NCBI GenBank assembly: GCA_907163375.1
Contig: CAJQUW010007236.1
Location: 1 to 64,000, forward strand
Length of the DNA: 64,000 nt
DNA from: Prostheceraeus crozeri
Lineage: Eukaryota > Platyhelminthes > Polycladida > Euryleptidae
Direction of reading: 5' to 3'
Part shown: piece after piece, positions 27,501 through 41,500 of the stretch
Position numbering within the stretch: the first letter of the stretch is position 1
Layout of the letters: every line of letters begins with the position of its first letter
The notes under the pieces: model-generated
The model's database searches: none
What the model saw: the letters and a program-made list of their open reading frames with translations, nothing else
Told to the model about the DNA's origin: nothing
Made by a program: the position numbers and the translations under genes

Positions 27501-29260
27501 ACGATGTAGCTGACGAGGAATGGATGAAGGGCACACTAAAGGTGCAAAAGATGGGATGATGTAGCAGACGAGGAGAGGTTGAAGTGGACACTTAAGGGGC
27601 CAAAGAGGGGACGATGTAGCAGACGAGGAGGGGATGAAAGACACACTGAAGGGACAAAAGAGAGGACGATGTTGCAGACGAGGAGGGGATGAAGGGCACA
27701 CTGAAGGGGCCAAAGAAGGGACGATGTAGCAGACGAGGAGAGGTTGAAGTGGACACATAAAGTGCCAAAGAGGGGACGATGTAGCAAACGAGGAGACGAT
27801 GAAGGGCACACTGAAGGGACAAAAGAGGGGACGATGTAGAAGACGAGGAAGAGAAGAAAGGCACACTGGAGGGGCCAAAGAGGGGACGATGTTGCAGACG
27901 AGGAGACGATGAAGGGCACACTGAAGGGACCAAAGAGGGGACGATGTTGCAGACGAGGAAGAGAAGAAAGGCACAGTGGAGGGGCTAAAGAGAGGACGAT
28001 GTTGTAGACGGGGAATGGATGAAGGGGACACTGAAGGGGCCAAAGAGCGGACGATGTAGCAGACGAGGAGAGGTTGAAAGGCACACTGAAGGGTCAAAAG
28101 AGGGGACGATGTTGCAGACGAGGAGACAATGAAAGGCACACTGAAGGAGCCAAAGAGGGGACGATGTTGCAGACGAAGAGGGGAAGAGTAACACACTGGA
28201 GGGGCCAAAGAGGGGACGATGTTGCAGACGAGGAATGGATGAAAGGCACACTGAAGGGACAAAAGAGAGGACGATGTAGCAGACGAGGAATGGATGAAGG
28301 GCACACTGAAGGGGCCAAAGAGGGGACGATGTATTAGACGAGGAATGGATGAAGGGCACACTGAAGGTGCAAAAGAAGGGACGATGTAGCACGACGAGGA
28401 GACAATGAAAGGCACACTGAAGGGGCCAAAGAGGGGACGATGTAGCAGACGAGGAGGGGATGAAAGACACACTGAAGGGACAAAAGAGAGGACGATGTAG
28501 CAGACGAGGAGGGGATGAAGGGCACACTGTAAGGGCCAAAGAGTGGACGATGTAGCAAACGAGGAGACGATGAAGGGCACACTGAAGCGACCAAAGAGCG
28601 GACGATGTAGCAGGCGAGGACAGGATGAAAGGCACACTGAAGGGACCAAAGAGCGGATGATGTTGCAGACGAGGAGAGGATGAAAGGCACACTGAAGGGA
28701 CAAAAGAGGGGACGATGTAGCAGACGAGGAATGGATGAAGGGCACACTGAAGGGACCAAAGAGGGGACGATGTAGCAGTCAAGGAGGGGATGAAAGACAC
28801 ACTGAAGGGACAAAAGAGAGGACGATGTAGCTGACGAGGAATGGATGAAGGGCACACTAAAGGGGCCAAAGAGTCAACGATGTAGCAGACGAGGAGACGA
28901 TGAAGGGCACACTGAAGGGACCAAAGAGGGGACGATATAGAAGACGAGGAAGAGAAGAAAGGCACAGTGGAGGGGCCAAAGAGAGGACGATGTTGCAGAC
29001 GGGGAATGGATGAAGGGGACAATGAAGGGTCCAAAGAGCGGACGATGTAGCACACGAGGAGACAATGAAAGGCACACTGAAGGGCCAAAGAGGGGACGAT
29101 GTTGCAGACAAAGAGGGGAAGAGCAACACACTGGAGGGGCCAAAGAGGGGACGATGTTGCAGACGAGGAATGGATGAAAGGCTCACTGAAGGGACAAAAG
29201 AGGGGACGATGTAGCTGACGAGGAATGGATGAAGGGCACACTAAAGGTGCAAAAGATGGG
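24600..29260. repeat. Higher-order repeat: three related blocks, offsets ~1,757 and ~1,701 bp
   Basis: The unusual GGGGAAGAGTAACACACTGG monomer is found with TAACACAC at 24,731, 26,488 and 28,189, offsets of 32 and 31 monomers. A GATGGGATGATGTAGCAG monomer near 25.79 and 27.55 kb (with a GATGGGACG form near 29.26 kb) follows the same spacing. Confidence 0.75.
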
Positions 29261-30904
29261 ACGATGTAGCAGACGAGGAGAGGTTGAAGTGAACACTTAA
29301 GGGGCCAAAGAGGGGACGATGTAGCAGACGAGGAGGGGATGAAAGACACACTGAAGGGACAAAAGAGAGGACGATGTAGCAGACGAGGAGGGGATGAAGG
29401 GCACACTGAAAGGGCCAAAGAGTGGACGTTGTAGCAAACGAGGAGACGATGAAGGGCACACTGAAGGGACCAAAGAGGGGACGATGTAGCAGACGAGGAG
29501 GGGAAGAAAAGCACACTGAAGGGGCCAAAGCGGGGACGATGTAGCAGACGAGGAGGGGAAGAAAAGCACACTGAAGGGACAAAAGAGAGGACGATGTAGT
29601 TGACGAGGAATGGATGAAGGGCACACTGAAGGGGCCAAAGAGTGGACGATGTAGCAGACGAGGAATGGATGAATGGAACACTGAAGGTGCAAAAGAAGGG
29701 ACGATGTAGCAGACGAGGAGGGGAAGAAAAGCACACTGAAAGTGCCAAAGAGTCGACGATGTAGCAAACGAGGAGACGATGAAGGGCACACTGAAGGCTC
29801 CAAAGAGGGGACGATGTAGAAGACGAGAAAGGGAAGAAAGGCACACTGAAGGGGTAAAAGAGAGGACGATGTAGCTGACGAGGAGAGGTTGAAGTGGACA
29901 CTTAAGGGGCCAAAGGGGGGACGATTGAGCAGACGAGGAGTGGATGAAAGACACACTGAAGGGACAAAAGAGAGGACGATGTAGCAGACGAGGAGGGGAT
30001 GAAGGGCACACTGTAAGGGCCAAAGAGTGGACGATGTAGCAAACGAGGAGACGATGAAGGGCACACTGAAGGGACAAAAGAGAGGACGATGTAGCTGACG
30101 AGGAATGGATGAAGGGCACACTAAAGGGGCCAAAGAGTCAACGATGTAGCAGACGAGGAGACGATGAAGGGCACACTGAAGGGACCAAAGAGGGGACGAT
30201 GTAGAAGACGAGGAAGAGAAGAAAGGCACAGTGGAGGGGCCAAAGAGAGGACGATGTTGCAGACGAGGAATGGATGAATGGCACACTGAAGGTGCAAAAG
30301 AAGGGACGATGTAGCAAACGAGGAGACAATGAAAGGCATCTTGAAGGGTCCTAAGAGGGGACGATGTAGCAGACGAGGAGGGGAAGAAAAGCACACTGAA
30401 AGTGCCAAAGAGTGGACGATGTAGCAAACGAGGAGACGATGAAGGGCACACTGAAGGGACCAAAGAGGGGACGATTTAGAAGACGAGAAACGGAAGAAAG
30501 GCACACAGAAGGGGCAAAGAGGGGACGATGTAGCAGACGAGGAATGGATGAATGGCACACTGAAGGGGCAAAAGAGAGGACGATGTAGCTGACGAGGAGT
30601 GGATGAAGGGCACACCGAAGGTGCAAAAGAGGGGACGATGTAGCAGACGAGGAGAGGTTGAAGTGGACACTTAAAGTGCCAAAGAGGGGACGATGTAGCA
30701 CACGAGGAGACAATGAAAGGCACACTGAAGGGGCCAAAGAGGGGACGATGTAGCAAACGAGGAGGGGAAGAAAAGCCCACTGAAGGGGCCAAAGAGTCAA
30801 CGATGTAGCAGACGAGGAGACGATGAAGGGCACACTGAAGGGACCAAAGAGGGGACGATATAGAAGACGAGGAAGAGAAGAAAGGCACAGTGGAGAGGCC
30901 AAAG

Positions 30905-33305
30905 AGAGGACGATGTTGCAGACGGGGAATGGATGAAGGGGACAATGAAGGGGCAAAAGAGCGGACGATGTAGCACACGAGGAGACAATGAAAGGCACAC
31001 TGAAGGGCCAAAGAGGGGACGATGTTGCAGACGAGGAATGGATGAAAGGCACACTGAAGGGACAAAAGAGGGGACGATGTAGCTGACGAGGAATGGATGA
31101 AGGGCACACTAAAGGTGCAAAAGATGGGACGATGTAGCAGACCAGGAGAGGTTGAAGTGGACACTGAAGGGGCCAAAGAGGGGACGATGTAGCAGACGAG
31201 GAGGGGATGGAAGACACACTGAAGGGACAAAAGAGAGGACGATGTAGCAGACGAGGAGGGGATGAAGGGCACACTGAAAGGGCCAAAGAGTGGACGTTGT
31301 AGCAAACGAGGAGACGATGAAGGGCACACTGAAGGGACCAAAGAGGGGACGATGTAGCAGACGAGGAGGGGAAGAAAAGCACACTGAAGGGGCCAAAGAG
31401 GGGACGATGTAGAAGACGAGAATGGTAAGAAAAACACACTGAAGGGACAAAGAGAGGACGATGTAGTTGACGAGGAATGGATGAAGGGCACACTGAAGGG
31501 CCAAAGAGTGGACGATGTAGCAGACGAGGAATGGATGAATGGAACACTGAAGGTGCAAAAGAGGGGACGATGTAGAAGACGAGAAAGGAAGAAATGCACA
31601 CTGAAGGGTAAAAGAGAGGACGATGTAGCTGACGAGGAATGGATGAAGGGCACACTGATGGGGCCAAAGAGTGGACGATGTAGCAGACGAGGAATGGATG
31701 AAGGGCACACTGAAGGTGCAAAAGAGGGACGATGTTGCAGACGATGAGGGAAGAAAAGCACACTGAAAGAGCCAAAGAGGGACGATGTTGCAGACGAGGA
31801 ATGGATGAAGGGGACACTGAAGGGCCAAAGCGGGACGATGTAGCAGACGAGGAGGGGAAGAAAAGCACACTGAAGGGGCCAAAGAGGGGACGATGTAGCA
31901 GTCGAGGAGGGGATGAAAGACACACTGAAGGGACAAAAGAGAGGACGATGTAGCTGACGAGGAATGTATGAAGGGCACACTGAAGGGGCCAATGAGGGGA
32001 CGATGTAGAAGACGAGGAATGGATGAAGGGCACACTGAAGGTGTAAAAGAGGGGACGATGTAGCAGACGATGAGGGGAAGAAAAGCACACTGAAAGGGCC
32101 AAAGAGTGGACGATGTTGCAGACGGGGAATGGATGAAGGGGACAATGAAGGGGCAAAAGAGCGGACGATGTAGCACACGAGGAGACAATGAAAGGCACAC
32201 TGAAGGGCCAAAGAGGGGACGATGTTGCAGACGAGGAATGGATGAAAGGCACACTGAAGGGACAAAAGAGGGGACGATGTAGCTGACGAGGAATGGATGA
32301 AGGGCACACTAAAGGTGCAAAAGATGGGACGATGTAGCAGACCAGGAGAGGTTGAAGTGGACACTGAAGGGGCCAAAGAGGGGACGATGTAGCAGACGAG
32401 GAGGGGATGGAAGACACACTGAAGGGACAAAAGAGAGGACGATGTAGCAGACGAGGAGGGGATGAAGGGCACACTGAAAGGGCCAAAGAGTGGACGTTGT
32501 AGCAAACGAGGAGACGATGAAGGGCACACTGAAGGGACCAAAGAGGGGACGATGTAGCAGACGAGGAGGGGAAGAAAAGCACACTGAAGGGGCCAAAGCG
32601 GGGACGATGTAGCAGACGAGGAGGGGAAGAAAAGCACACTGAAGGGACAAAGAGAGGACGATGTAGTTGACGAGGAATGGATGAAGGGCACACTGAAGGG
32701 GCCAAAGAGTGGACGATGTAGCAGACGAGGAATGGATGAATGGAACACTGAAGGTGCAAAAGAGGGGACGATGTAGAAGACGAGAAAGGGAAGAAATGCA
32801 CACTGAAGGGGTAAAAGAGAGGACGATGTAGCTGACGAGGAATGGATGAAGGGCACACTGAAGGGGCCAAAGAGTGGACGATGTAGCAGACGAGGAATGG
32901 ATGAAGGGCACACTGAAGGTGCAAAAGAGGGGACGATGTTGCAGACGATGAGGGGAAGAAAAGCACACTGAAAGAGCCAAAGAGGGGACGATGTTGCAGA
33001 CGAGGAATGGATGAAGGGGACACTGAAGGGGCCAAAGCGGGGACGATGTAGCAGACGAGGAGGGGAAGAAAAGCACACTGAAGGGGCCAAAGAGGGGACG
33101 ATGTAGCAGTCGAGGAGGGGATGAAAGACACACTGAAGGGACAAAAGAGAGGACGATGTAGCTGACGAGGAATGTATGAAGGGCACACTGAAGGGGCCAA
33201 TGAGGGGACGATGTAGAAGACGAGGAATGGATGAAGGGCACACTGAAGGTGTAAAAGAGGGGACGATGTAGCAGACGATGAGGGAAAGAAAAGCACACTG
33301 AAAGG
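30905..33305. repeat. Tandem duplication of a 1,200-bp block
   Basis: The text at 31,081-31,140 is identical to 32,281-32,340, and the identity continues with few changes from about 30,905 to 32,106 against 32,107 to about 33,305. The offset is 1,200 bp, close to 22 monomers minus small deletions. Near-identity points to a recent event. The first copy has extra one-base losses around 31.4-31.85 kb. Confidence 0.85.
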
Positions 33306-34129
33306 GCCAAAGAGTGGACGATGTAGCAAACGAGGAGACGATGAAGGGCACACTGAAGGGACCAAAGAGGGGACGAAGTAGAAGACGAGGAAGGGAAGAA
33401 AGGCACACTGGAGGGGCCAAAGAGGGGACGATGTTGCAGACGAGGAATGGATGAATGGAACACTGAAGGTGCAAAAGAGGGGACGATGTAGAAGACGAGA
33501 AAGGGAAGAAATGCACACTGAAGGGACCAAAGAGGGGACGATGTTGCAGACGAGGAATGGATGAAGGGGACACTGAAGGTACCAAAGAGGGGACGATGTA
33601 GCAGACGAAGAGGGGATGAAAGGCACACTGAAGGGACCAAAGAGGGGACGATGTAGCAGACGAAGAGGGGAAGAGCAACACACTGAAGCGACCAAAGAGG
33701 GGACGATGTAGCAGTCGAGGAGGGGATGAAAGACACACTGAAGGGGCCAATGAGGGGACGATGTAGCAGACGAGGAATGGATGAAGGGCACACTGAAGGG
33801 CCAAAGAGGGGACGATGTAGCAGACGAGGAATGGATGAATGGCACACTGGAAGGGTCCAAAGAGGGGACGATGTAGCAGACGAGGAGGGGAAGAAAAGCA
33901 CACTGAAAGTGCCAAAGAGTGGACGATGTAGAAGACGAGAAAGGTAAGAAAGGCACACTGAAGGGGAAAAGAGGGGACGATGTAGCAGACGAGGAATGGA
34001 TGAATGGCACACTGAAGGGGCAAAGAGAGGACGATGTAGCTGACGAGGAATGGATGAAGGGCACACTGAAGGGACAAAAGAGAGGACGATGTAGCTGACG
34101 AGGAATGGATGAAGGGCACACTGAAGGGC

Positions 34130-37100
34130 CAAAGAGGGGACGATGTAGCAGACGATGAGGGGAAGAAAAGCACACTGAAAGGGCCAAAGAGGGGACGATG
34201 TAGCAGACGAGGAGACGATGAAGTGTACACTGAAGGGACCAAAGAGGGGACGAAGTAGAAGACGAGGAAGGGAAGACAGGCACACTGGAGGGGCCAAAGA
34301 GGGGACGATGTTGCAGACGAGGAATGGATGAAGGGGACACTAAAGGGTCAAAAGAGGGGACGATGTAGCAGACGAAGAGGGGATGAAAGGCACACTGAAG
34401 GGACAAAAGAGAGGACGATGTAGCTAACGAGGAATGGATGAAGGGCACACTGAAGGGACAAAAGAGTGGACGATGTAGCAGACGAGGAGTGGAAGAAAAG
34501 CACACTGAAGGGTCCAAAGAGGGGACGATGTAGCAAACGAGGAGACGATGAAGGGCACACTGAAGGGACCAAAGAGGGGACGATGTAGCAGACGAAGAGG
34601 GGAAGAGCAACACACTGGAGGGGCGAAAGAGGGGACGATGTAGCAAACGAGGAGACGATGAAAGGCACACTGAAGGGACAAAAGAGAGGACGATGTAGCA
34701 GACGAGGAATGGATGAAGGGGATACTAAAGAAGCCAAACAGGGGACAATGTAGCAGACAAGGAGGGGAAGAGCAACACACTGGAGGGGCCAAAGAGGGGA
34801 CGATGTAGCAGACGAGGAGAGGATGAAAGGCACACTGAAGGCCCAAAGAGGGTACGAGGTAGCAGACGATAAGGGGAAGAAAAGCACACTGAAAGGGCCA
34901 AAGAGCGGACGATATTGCAGACGAGGAAGGGATGAATGGCACACTGAAGGTGCAAAAGAGGGACGAAGTAGAAGACGAGGAATGGATGAATGGCACACTG
35001 AAGGTGCAAAAGAGGGGACGATGTAGCAAACGAAGAGAGGAAGAAATGCACACTGAAAGGGCCAAAGAGTGGACGGTGTAGCAGACGAGGAATGTATGAA
35101 GGGCACACTGAAGGGAACAAGGAGGGGACGATGTTGCAGACGAGGAATGGATGAAGGGCACACTGAAGGGTCAAAGAGGGGACGATGTAGCAAACGAAGA
35201 GAGGAAGAAAAGCACACTGAAAGGGCCAAAGAGTGGACGATGTAGCAGACGAGGAGAGGATGAAGGGCACACTGAAGGGACCAAGGAGGGGACGATGTTG
35301 CAGACGAGGAATGGATGAAGGGGACACTGAAGGTGCCAAAAGAGTGGACGATGTTGCAGACGAGGAGGGGATAAAAGGCACACTGAAGCGACCAAAGAGT
35401 GGACGATGTTGCAGACGAGGAATGGATTAAGGGCACACTGAAGGAGCCAAAGAGGGGACGTTGTAGCAGACGAAGAGAGGAAGAAAGGCACACTGGAGGG
35501 GCCAAAGAGGGGACGATGTTGCAGACGAGGAATGGATGAAGGGGACACTGAAGGGTCAAAAGAGTGGACGATGTTGCAGACGAGGAGGGGATGAACGGCA
35601 CACTAGAGGGGCCAAAGAGGGGACGATGTTGCAGACGAGGAGGGGATGAAAGGCACACTGAAGCGACCAAAGAGTGGACGATGTAGCGGACGAGGAGACA
35701 ATGAAAGGCACACTGAAGCGACCAAAGAGTGGACGATGTTCCAGACGAGGAGGGGACGAGCAACACACTGGAGGGGCAAATAGGGGACTATGTTGCTGAC
35801 GAGGAATGGATGAAGGGCACACTGAAGGGCCAAAGAGGGGACGATGTAGCAGACGATGAGGGGAAGAAAAGCACACTGAAAGGGCCAAAGAGGGGACGAT
35901 GTAGCAGACGAGGAGACGATGAAGTGTACACTGAAGGGACCAAAGAGGGGACGAAGTAGAAGACGAGGAAGGGAAGACAGGCACACTGGAGGGGCCAAAG
36001 AGGGGACGATGTTGCAGACGAGGAATGGATGAAGGGGACACTAAAGGGTCAAAAGAGGGGACGATGTAGCAGACGAAGAGGGGATGAAAGGCACACTGAA
36101 GGGACAAAAGAGAGGACGATGTAGCTAACGAGGAATGGATGAAGGGCACACTGAAGGGACAAAAGAGTGGACGATGTAGCAAACGAGGAGGGGAAGAAAA
36201 GCACACTGAAAGGGCCAAAGAGTGGACGATGTAGCAAACGAGGAGACGATGAAGGGCACACTGAAGGGACCAAAGAGGGGACGATGTAGCAGACGAAGAG
36301 GGGAAGAGCAACACACTGGAGGGGCGAAAGAGGGGACGATGTAGCAAACGAGGAGACGATGAAAGGCACACTGAAGGGACAAAAGAGAGGACGATGTAGC
36401 AGACGAGGACTGGAGGAAGGGGATACTAAAGAAGCCAAACAGGGGACAATGTAGCAGACAAGGAGGGAAGAGCAACACACTGGAGGGGCCAAAGAGGGAC
36501 GATGTAGCAGACGAGGAGAGTATGAAAGGCACACTGAAGGCCCAAAGAGGGTACGAGGTAGCAGACGATAAGGGGAAGAAAAGCACACTGAAAGGGCCAA
36601 AGAGCGGACGATATTGCAGACGAGGAAGGGATGAATGGCACACTGAAGGTGCAAAAGAGGGGACGAAGTAGAAGACGAGGAATGGATGAATGGCACACTG
36701 AAGGTGCAAAAGAGGGGACGATGTAGCAAACGAAGAGAGGAAGAAATGCACACTGAAAGGGCCAAAGAGTGGACGGTGTAGCAGACGAGGAATGTATGAA
36801 GGGCACACTGAAGGGAACAAGGAGGGGACGATGTTGCAGACGAGGAATGGATGAAGGGCACACTGAAGGGTCAAAGAGGGGACGATGTAGCAAACGAAGA
36901 GAGGAAGAAAAGCACACTGAAAGGCCAAAGAGTGGACGATGTAGCAGACGAGGAGAGGATGAAGGGCACACTGAAGGGACCAAGGAGGGGACGATGTTGC
37001 AGACGAGGAATGGATGAAGGGGACACTGAAGGTGCCAAAAGAGTGGACGATGTTGCAGACGAGGAGGGGATAAAAGGCACACTGAAGCGACCAAAGAGTG

Positions 37101-37470
37101 GACGATGTTGCAGACGAGGAATGGATTAAGGGCACACTGAAGGAGCCAAAGAGGGGACGTTGTAGCAGACGAAGAGAGGAAGAAAGGCACACTGGAGGGG
37201 CCAAAGAGGGGACGATGTTGCAGACGAGGAATGGATGAAGGGCACACTGAAGGTGCCAAAAGAGTGGACGATGTTGCAGACGAGGAGGGGATGAAAGGCA
37301 CACTGAAGCGACCAAAGAGTGGACGATGTTGCAGACGAGGAATGGATTAAGGGCACACTGAAGGGGCCAAAGAGGGGACGTTGTAGCGGACGAGGAGACA
37401 ATGAAAGGCACACTGAAGCGACCAAAGAGTGGACGATGTTCCAGACGAGGAGGGGACGAGCAACACACTG
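34130..37470. repeat. Tandem duplication of a ~1,701-bp block (31 monomers)
   Basis: A rare GATGAAGTGTACACTGAAGG monomer lies near 34,221 and 35,922. A GAAGCCAAACAGGGGACAATG monomer, quoted here by its AAGCCAAACA start, lies at 34,731 and 36,432. A GGACGGTGTAGCAG monomer lies at 35,071 and 36,771. All three pairs give 1,700-1,701 bp. Confidence 0.85.
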
Positions 37471-38519
37471 GAGGGGCAAATAGGGGACGATGTAGCAGAC
37501 GAGGACAGGATGAAAGGCACACTGAAGGGACCAAAGAGCGGATGATGTTGCAGACGAGGAGACAATGAAAGGCACACTGAAGGGACCAAAGAGGAGACGA
37601 TTTAGCAGACGAGGAGGGAAGAAAAGCACACTGAAAGGGCCAAAGAGTGGACGATGTAGCAGACGAGGAGGGGATGAAGGGCGCACTGAAGGGGCCAAAG
37701 AGGGGACGATGTAGCAGACGAGGAGGGGATGAAGGGCGCACTGAAGGGGCCAAAGAGGGAACGATGTTGCAGACGAGGACAGAATGAAAGGCACACTGAA
37801 GCGACCAAAGAGCGGACGATATTGCAGACTAGGAATGGATGAAAGACACACTGAAGGGACAAAAGAGAGGACGATGTAGCAGACGAGGAGGGAATGAAAG
37901 GCACATCGAAGCGACCAAAGAGCGGACGATATTGCAGACTAGGAATGGAAGAAAGACACACTGAAGGGACCAAAGAGCGGACGTTGTAGCAGACGAGGAG
38001 ACAATGAAAGGCACACTGAAGGGACCAAAGAGGAGACGAGTTAGCAGACGAGGAGGGATGAAGGGCACACTGAAGGGGCCAAAGAAGGGACGATGTTGCA
38101 AACGAGGAGGGGAAGAGCAACACACTGAAGGGGCCAAAGAGGGGACTATGTTGCTGACGAGGAATGGATGAAAGGCACACTGAAGGGACCAAAGAGCGGA
38201 CGTTGTAGCAGACGAGGAGACAATGAAAGGCACACTGAAGGGACCAAAGAGGAGACGATTTAGCAGACGAGGAGGGGAAGAAAAGCACACTGAAGCGACC
38301 AAAGAGTGGACGATGTTGCAGACGAGGAATGGATTAAGGGCACACTGAAGGGGCCAAAGAGGGGACGTTGTAGCAGACGAGGAGGGGATGAATTGCACAC
38401 TGAAGGGGCCAAAGAGGGGACGATGTAGCAGACGAGGAGGGGATAAAAGGCACACTGAAGCGACCAAAGAGTGGACGATGTTGCAGACGAGGAGGGGATG
38501 AAGGGCGCACTGAAGGGGC

Positions 38520-41500
38520 CAAAGAGGGGACGATGTTGCAGACTAGGAATGGATGAAAGACACACTGAAGGGACAAAAGAGAGGACGATGTAGAAGACGA
38601 GGAAGAGAAGAAAGGCACACTGGAGGGGCCAAAGAGGGGACGATGTAGCAGACGAGGAGACAATGAAAGGCACACTGAAGCGACCAAAGAGTGGACGATG
38701 TTGCAGACGAGGAGAGGATGAAGGGCACACTGAAGGGGCCAAAGAGGGGACGTTGTAGCGGACGAGGAGACAATGAAAGGCACACTGAAGCGACCAAAGA
38801 GTGGACGATGTTCCAGACGAGGAGGGGACGAGCAACACACTGGAGGGGCAAATAGGGGACGATGTAGCAGACGAGGACAGGATGAAAGGCACACTGAAGC
38901 GACCAAAGAGCGGACGATGTTTCAGACGAGGAGACAATGAAAGGCACACTGAAGGGACCAAAGAGGAGACGATTTAGCAGACGAGGAGGGGAAGAAAAGC
39001 ACACTGAAAGGGCCAAAGAGTGGACGATGTAGCAGACGAGGAGGGATGAAGGGCGCACTGAAGGGGCCAAAGAGGGGACGATGTAGCAGACGAGGTGGGG
39101 ATGAAGGCGCACTGAAGGGCCAATAAGGGAACGATGTTGCAGACGAGGAGAGAATGAAAGGCACACTGAAGCGACCAAAGAGCGGACGATATTGCAGACT
39201 AGGAATGGATGAAAGACACACTGAAGGGACAAAAGAGAGGACGATGTAGCAGACGAGGACAGAATGAAAGGCACATCGAAGCGACCAAAGAGCGGACGAT
39301 ATTGCAGACTAGGAATGGATGAAAGACACACTGAAGGGACCAAAGAGCGGACGTTGTAGCAGACGAGGAGACAATGAAAGGCACACTGAAGGGACCAAAG
39401 AGGAGACGATTTAGCAGACGAGGAGGGGATGAAGGGCACACTGAAGGGGCCAAAGAAGGGACGATGTTGCAAACGAGGAGGGGAAGAGCAACACACTGAA
39501 GGGGCCAAAGAGGGGACTATGTTGCTGACGAGGAATGGATGAAAGGCACACTGAAGGGACCAAAGAGGAGACGATTTAGCAGACGAGGAGGGAAGAAAAG
39601 CACACTGAAGCGACCAAAGAGTGGACGATGTTGCAGACGAGGAATGGATTAAGGGCACACTGAAGGGGCCAAAGAGGGGACGTTGTAGCAGACGAGGAGG
39701 GGATGAATTGCACACTGAAGGGGCCAAAGAGGGGACGATGTAGCAGACGAGGAGACAATGAAAGGCACACTGAAGCGACCAAAGAGTGGACGATGTTGCA
39801 GACGAGGAATGGATTAAGGGCACACTGAAGGGGCCAAAGAGGGGACGTTGTAGCAGACGAGGAGGGGAAGAAAAGCACACTGAAGCGACCAAAGAGCGGA
39901 CGATGTTGCAGACGAGGAGGGGACGAGCAACACACTGGAGGGGCCAAAGAGGGGACGATGTAGCAGACGAGGAATGGATGAAAGGTTCACTGAAGGTGCA
40001 AAAGAAGGGACGATGTAGCAGACGAGGAGACAATGAAAGGCACACTGAAGGGGCCAAAGAAGGGACGATGTTGCAAACGAGGAGGGGAAGAGCAACACAC
40101 TGGAGGGGCCAAAGAGGGGACTATGTTGCTGACGAGGAATGGATGAAAGGCACACTGAAGGGACCAAAGAGGGGACGTTGTAGCAGACGAGGAGGGGATG
40201 AAGGGCACACTGAAGGGGCCAAAGAGGGGACGATGTAGCAGACGAGGAGGGGATGAAAGGCACACTGAAGGGACCAAAGAGGGGACGATGTAGCCGACGA
40301 GGAGGGGATGAAGGGCGTACTGAAGGGGCCAAAGAGGGGACGATGTAGCAGACGAGGAGAGGATGAAAGGCACACTGAATGGGCCAAAGAGGGGACGATG
40401 TAGCAGACGAGGAGGGGATGAAGGGCACACTGAAGGGGCCAAAGAAGGGACGATGTTGCAAACGAGGAGGGGAAGAGCAACACACTGGAGGGGCCAAAGA
40501 GGGGACTATGTTGCTGACGAGGAATGGATTAAGGGCACACTGAAGGGACCAAAGAGGGGACGTTGTAGCAGACGAGGAGGGGATGAAAGGCACACTGAAT
40601 GGGCCAAAGAGGGGACGATGTAGCAGACGAGGAGGGGATGAAGGGCACACTGAAGGGGCCAAAGAGGGGACGATGTAGCAGACGAGGAGGGGATGAAAGG
40701 CACACTGAATGGGCCAAAGAGGGGACGATGTAGCAGACGAGGAGGGGATGAAGGGCGCACTGAAGGGGCCAAAGAGGGGACGATGTAGCAGACGAGGAGA
40801 CAATGAAAGGCACACTGAAGGGGCCAAAGAGGGGACGATGTAGCAGACGAGGAGGGGATGAAAGGCACACTGAATGGGCCAAAGAGGGGACGATGTTGCA
40901 CCCGAGGAGGGGATGAAGGGCGCACTGAAGGGGCCAAAGAGGGGATGATGTAGCAGACTAGGAGACGATGAAGGGCAAACTGGAGAGGCCAAAGAGGGGA
41001 CGATGTTGCAGACGAGGACAGGATGAAAGGCACACTGAAGCGACCAAAGAGCGGACGATGTTGCAGACGAGGAATGGATTAAGGGCACACCGAAGGGACC
41101 AAAGAGCGGACGTTGTAGCAGACGAGGAGGGGATGAAAGGCACACTGAAAGGACCAAAGAGCGGACGATTTAGCAGACGAGGAGGGGATGAAGGGCGCAC
41201 TGAAGGGGCCAAAGAGGGGACGATGTAGCAGACGAGGAGGGGATGAAGGGCGCACTGAAGGGGCCAAAGAGGGGACGATGTTGCAGACTAGGAATGGATG
41301 AAAGACACACTGAAGGGACAAAAGAGAGGACGATGTAGAAGACGAGGAAGAGAAGAAAGGCACACTGGAGGGGCCAAAGAGGGGACGATGTAGCAGACGA
41401 GGAGACAATGAAAGGCACACTGAAGCGACCAAAGAGTGGACGATGTTGCAGACGAGGAGAGGATGAAGGGCACACTGAAGGGGCCAAAGAGGGGACGTTG

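Noticed and set aside
30121-34670. Minus-strand open frames of 1,373 and 1,439 codons as a giant Ser/Pro/Cys-rich protein
   Set aside because: Both frames are open over the same satellite DNA and read the same 55-residue cycle. Openness follows from the lack of TTA, CTA and TCA in the monomer. There is no signal peptide, no domain and no frame preference.
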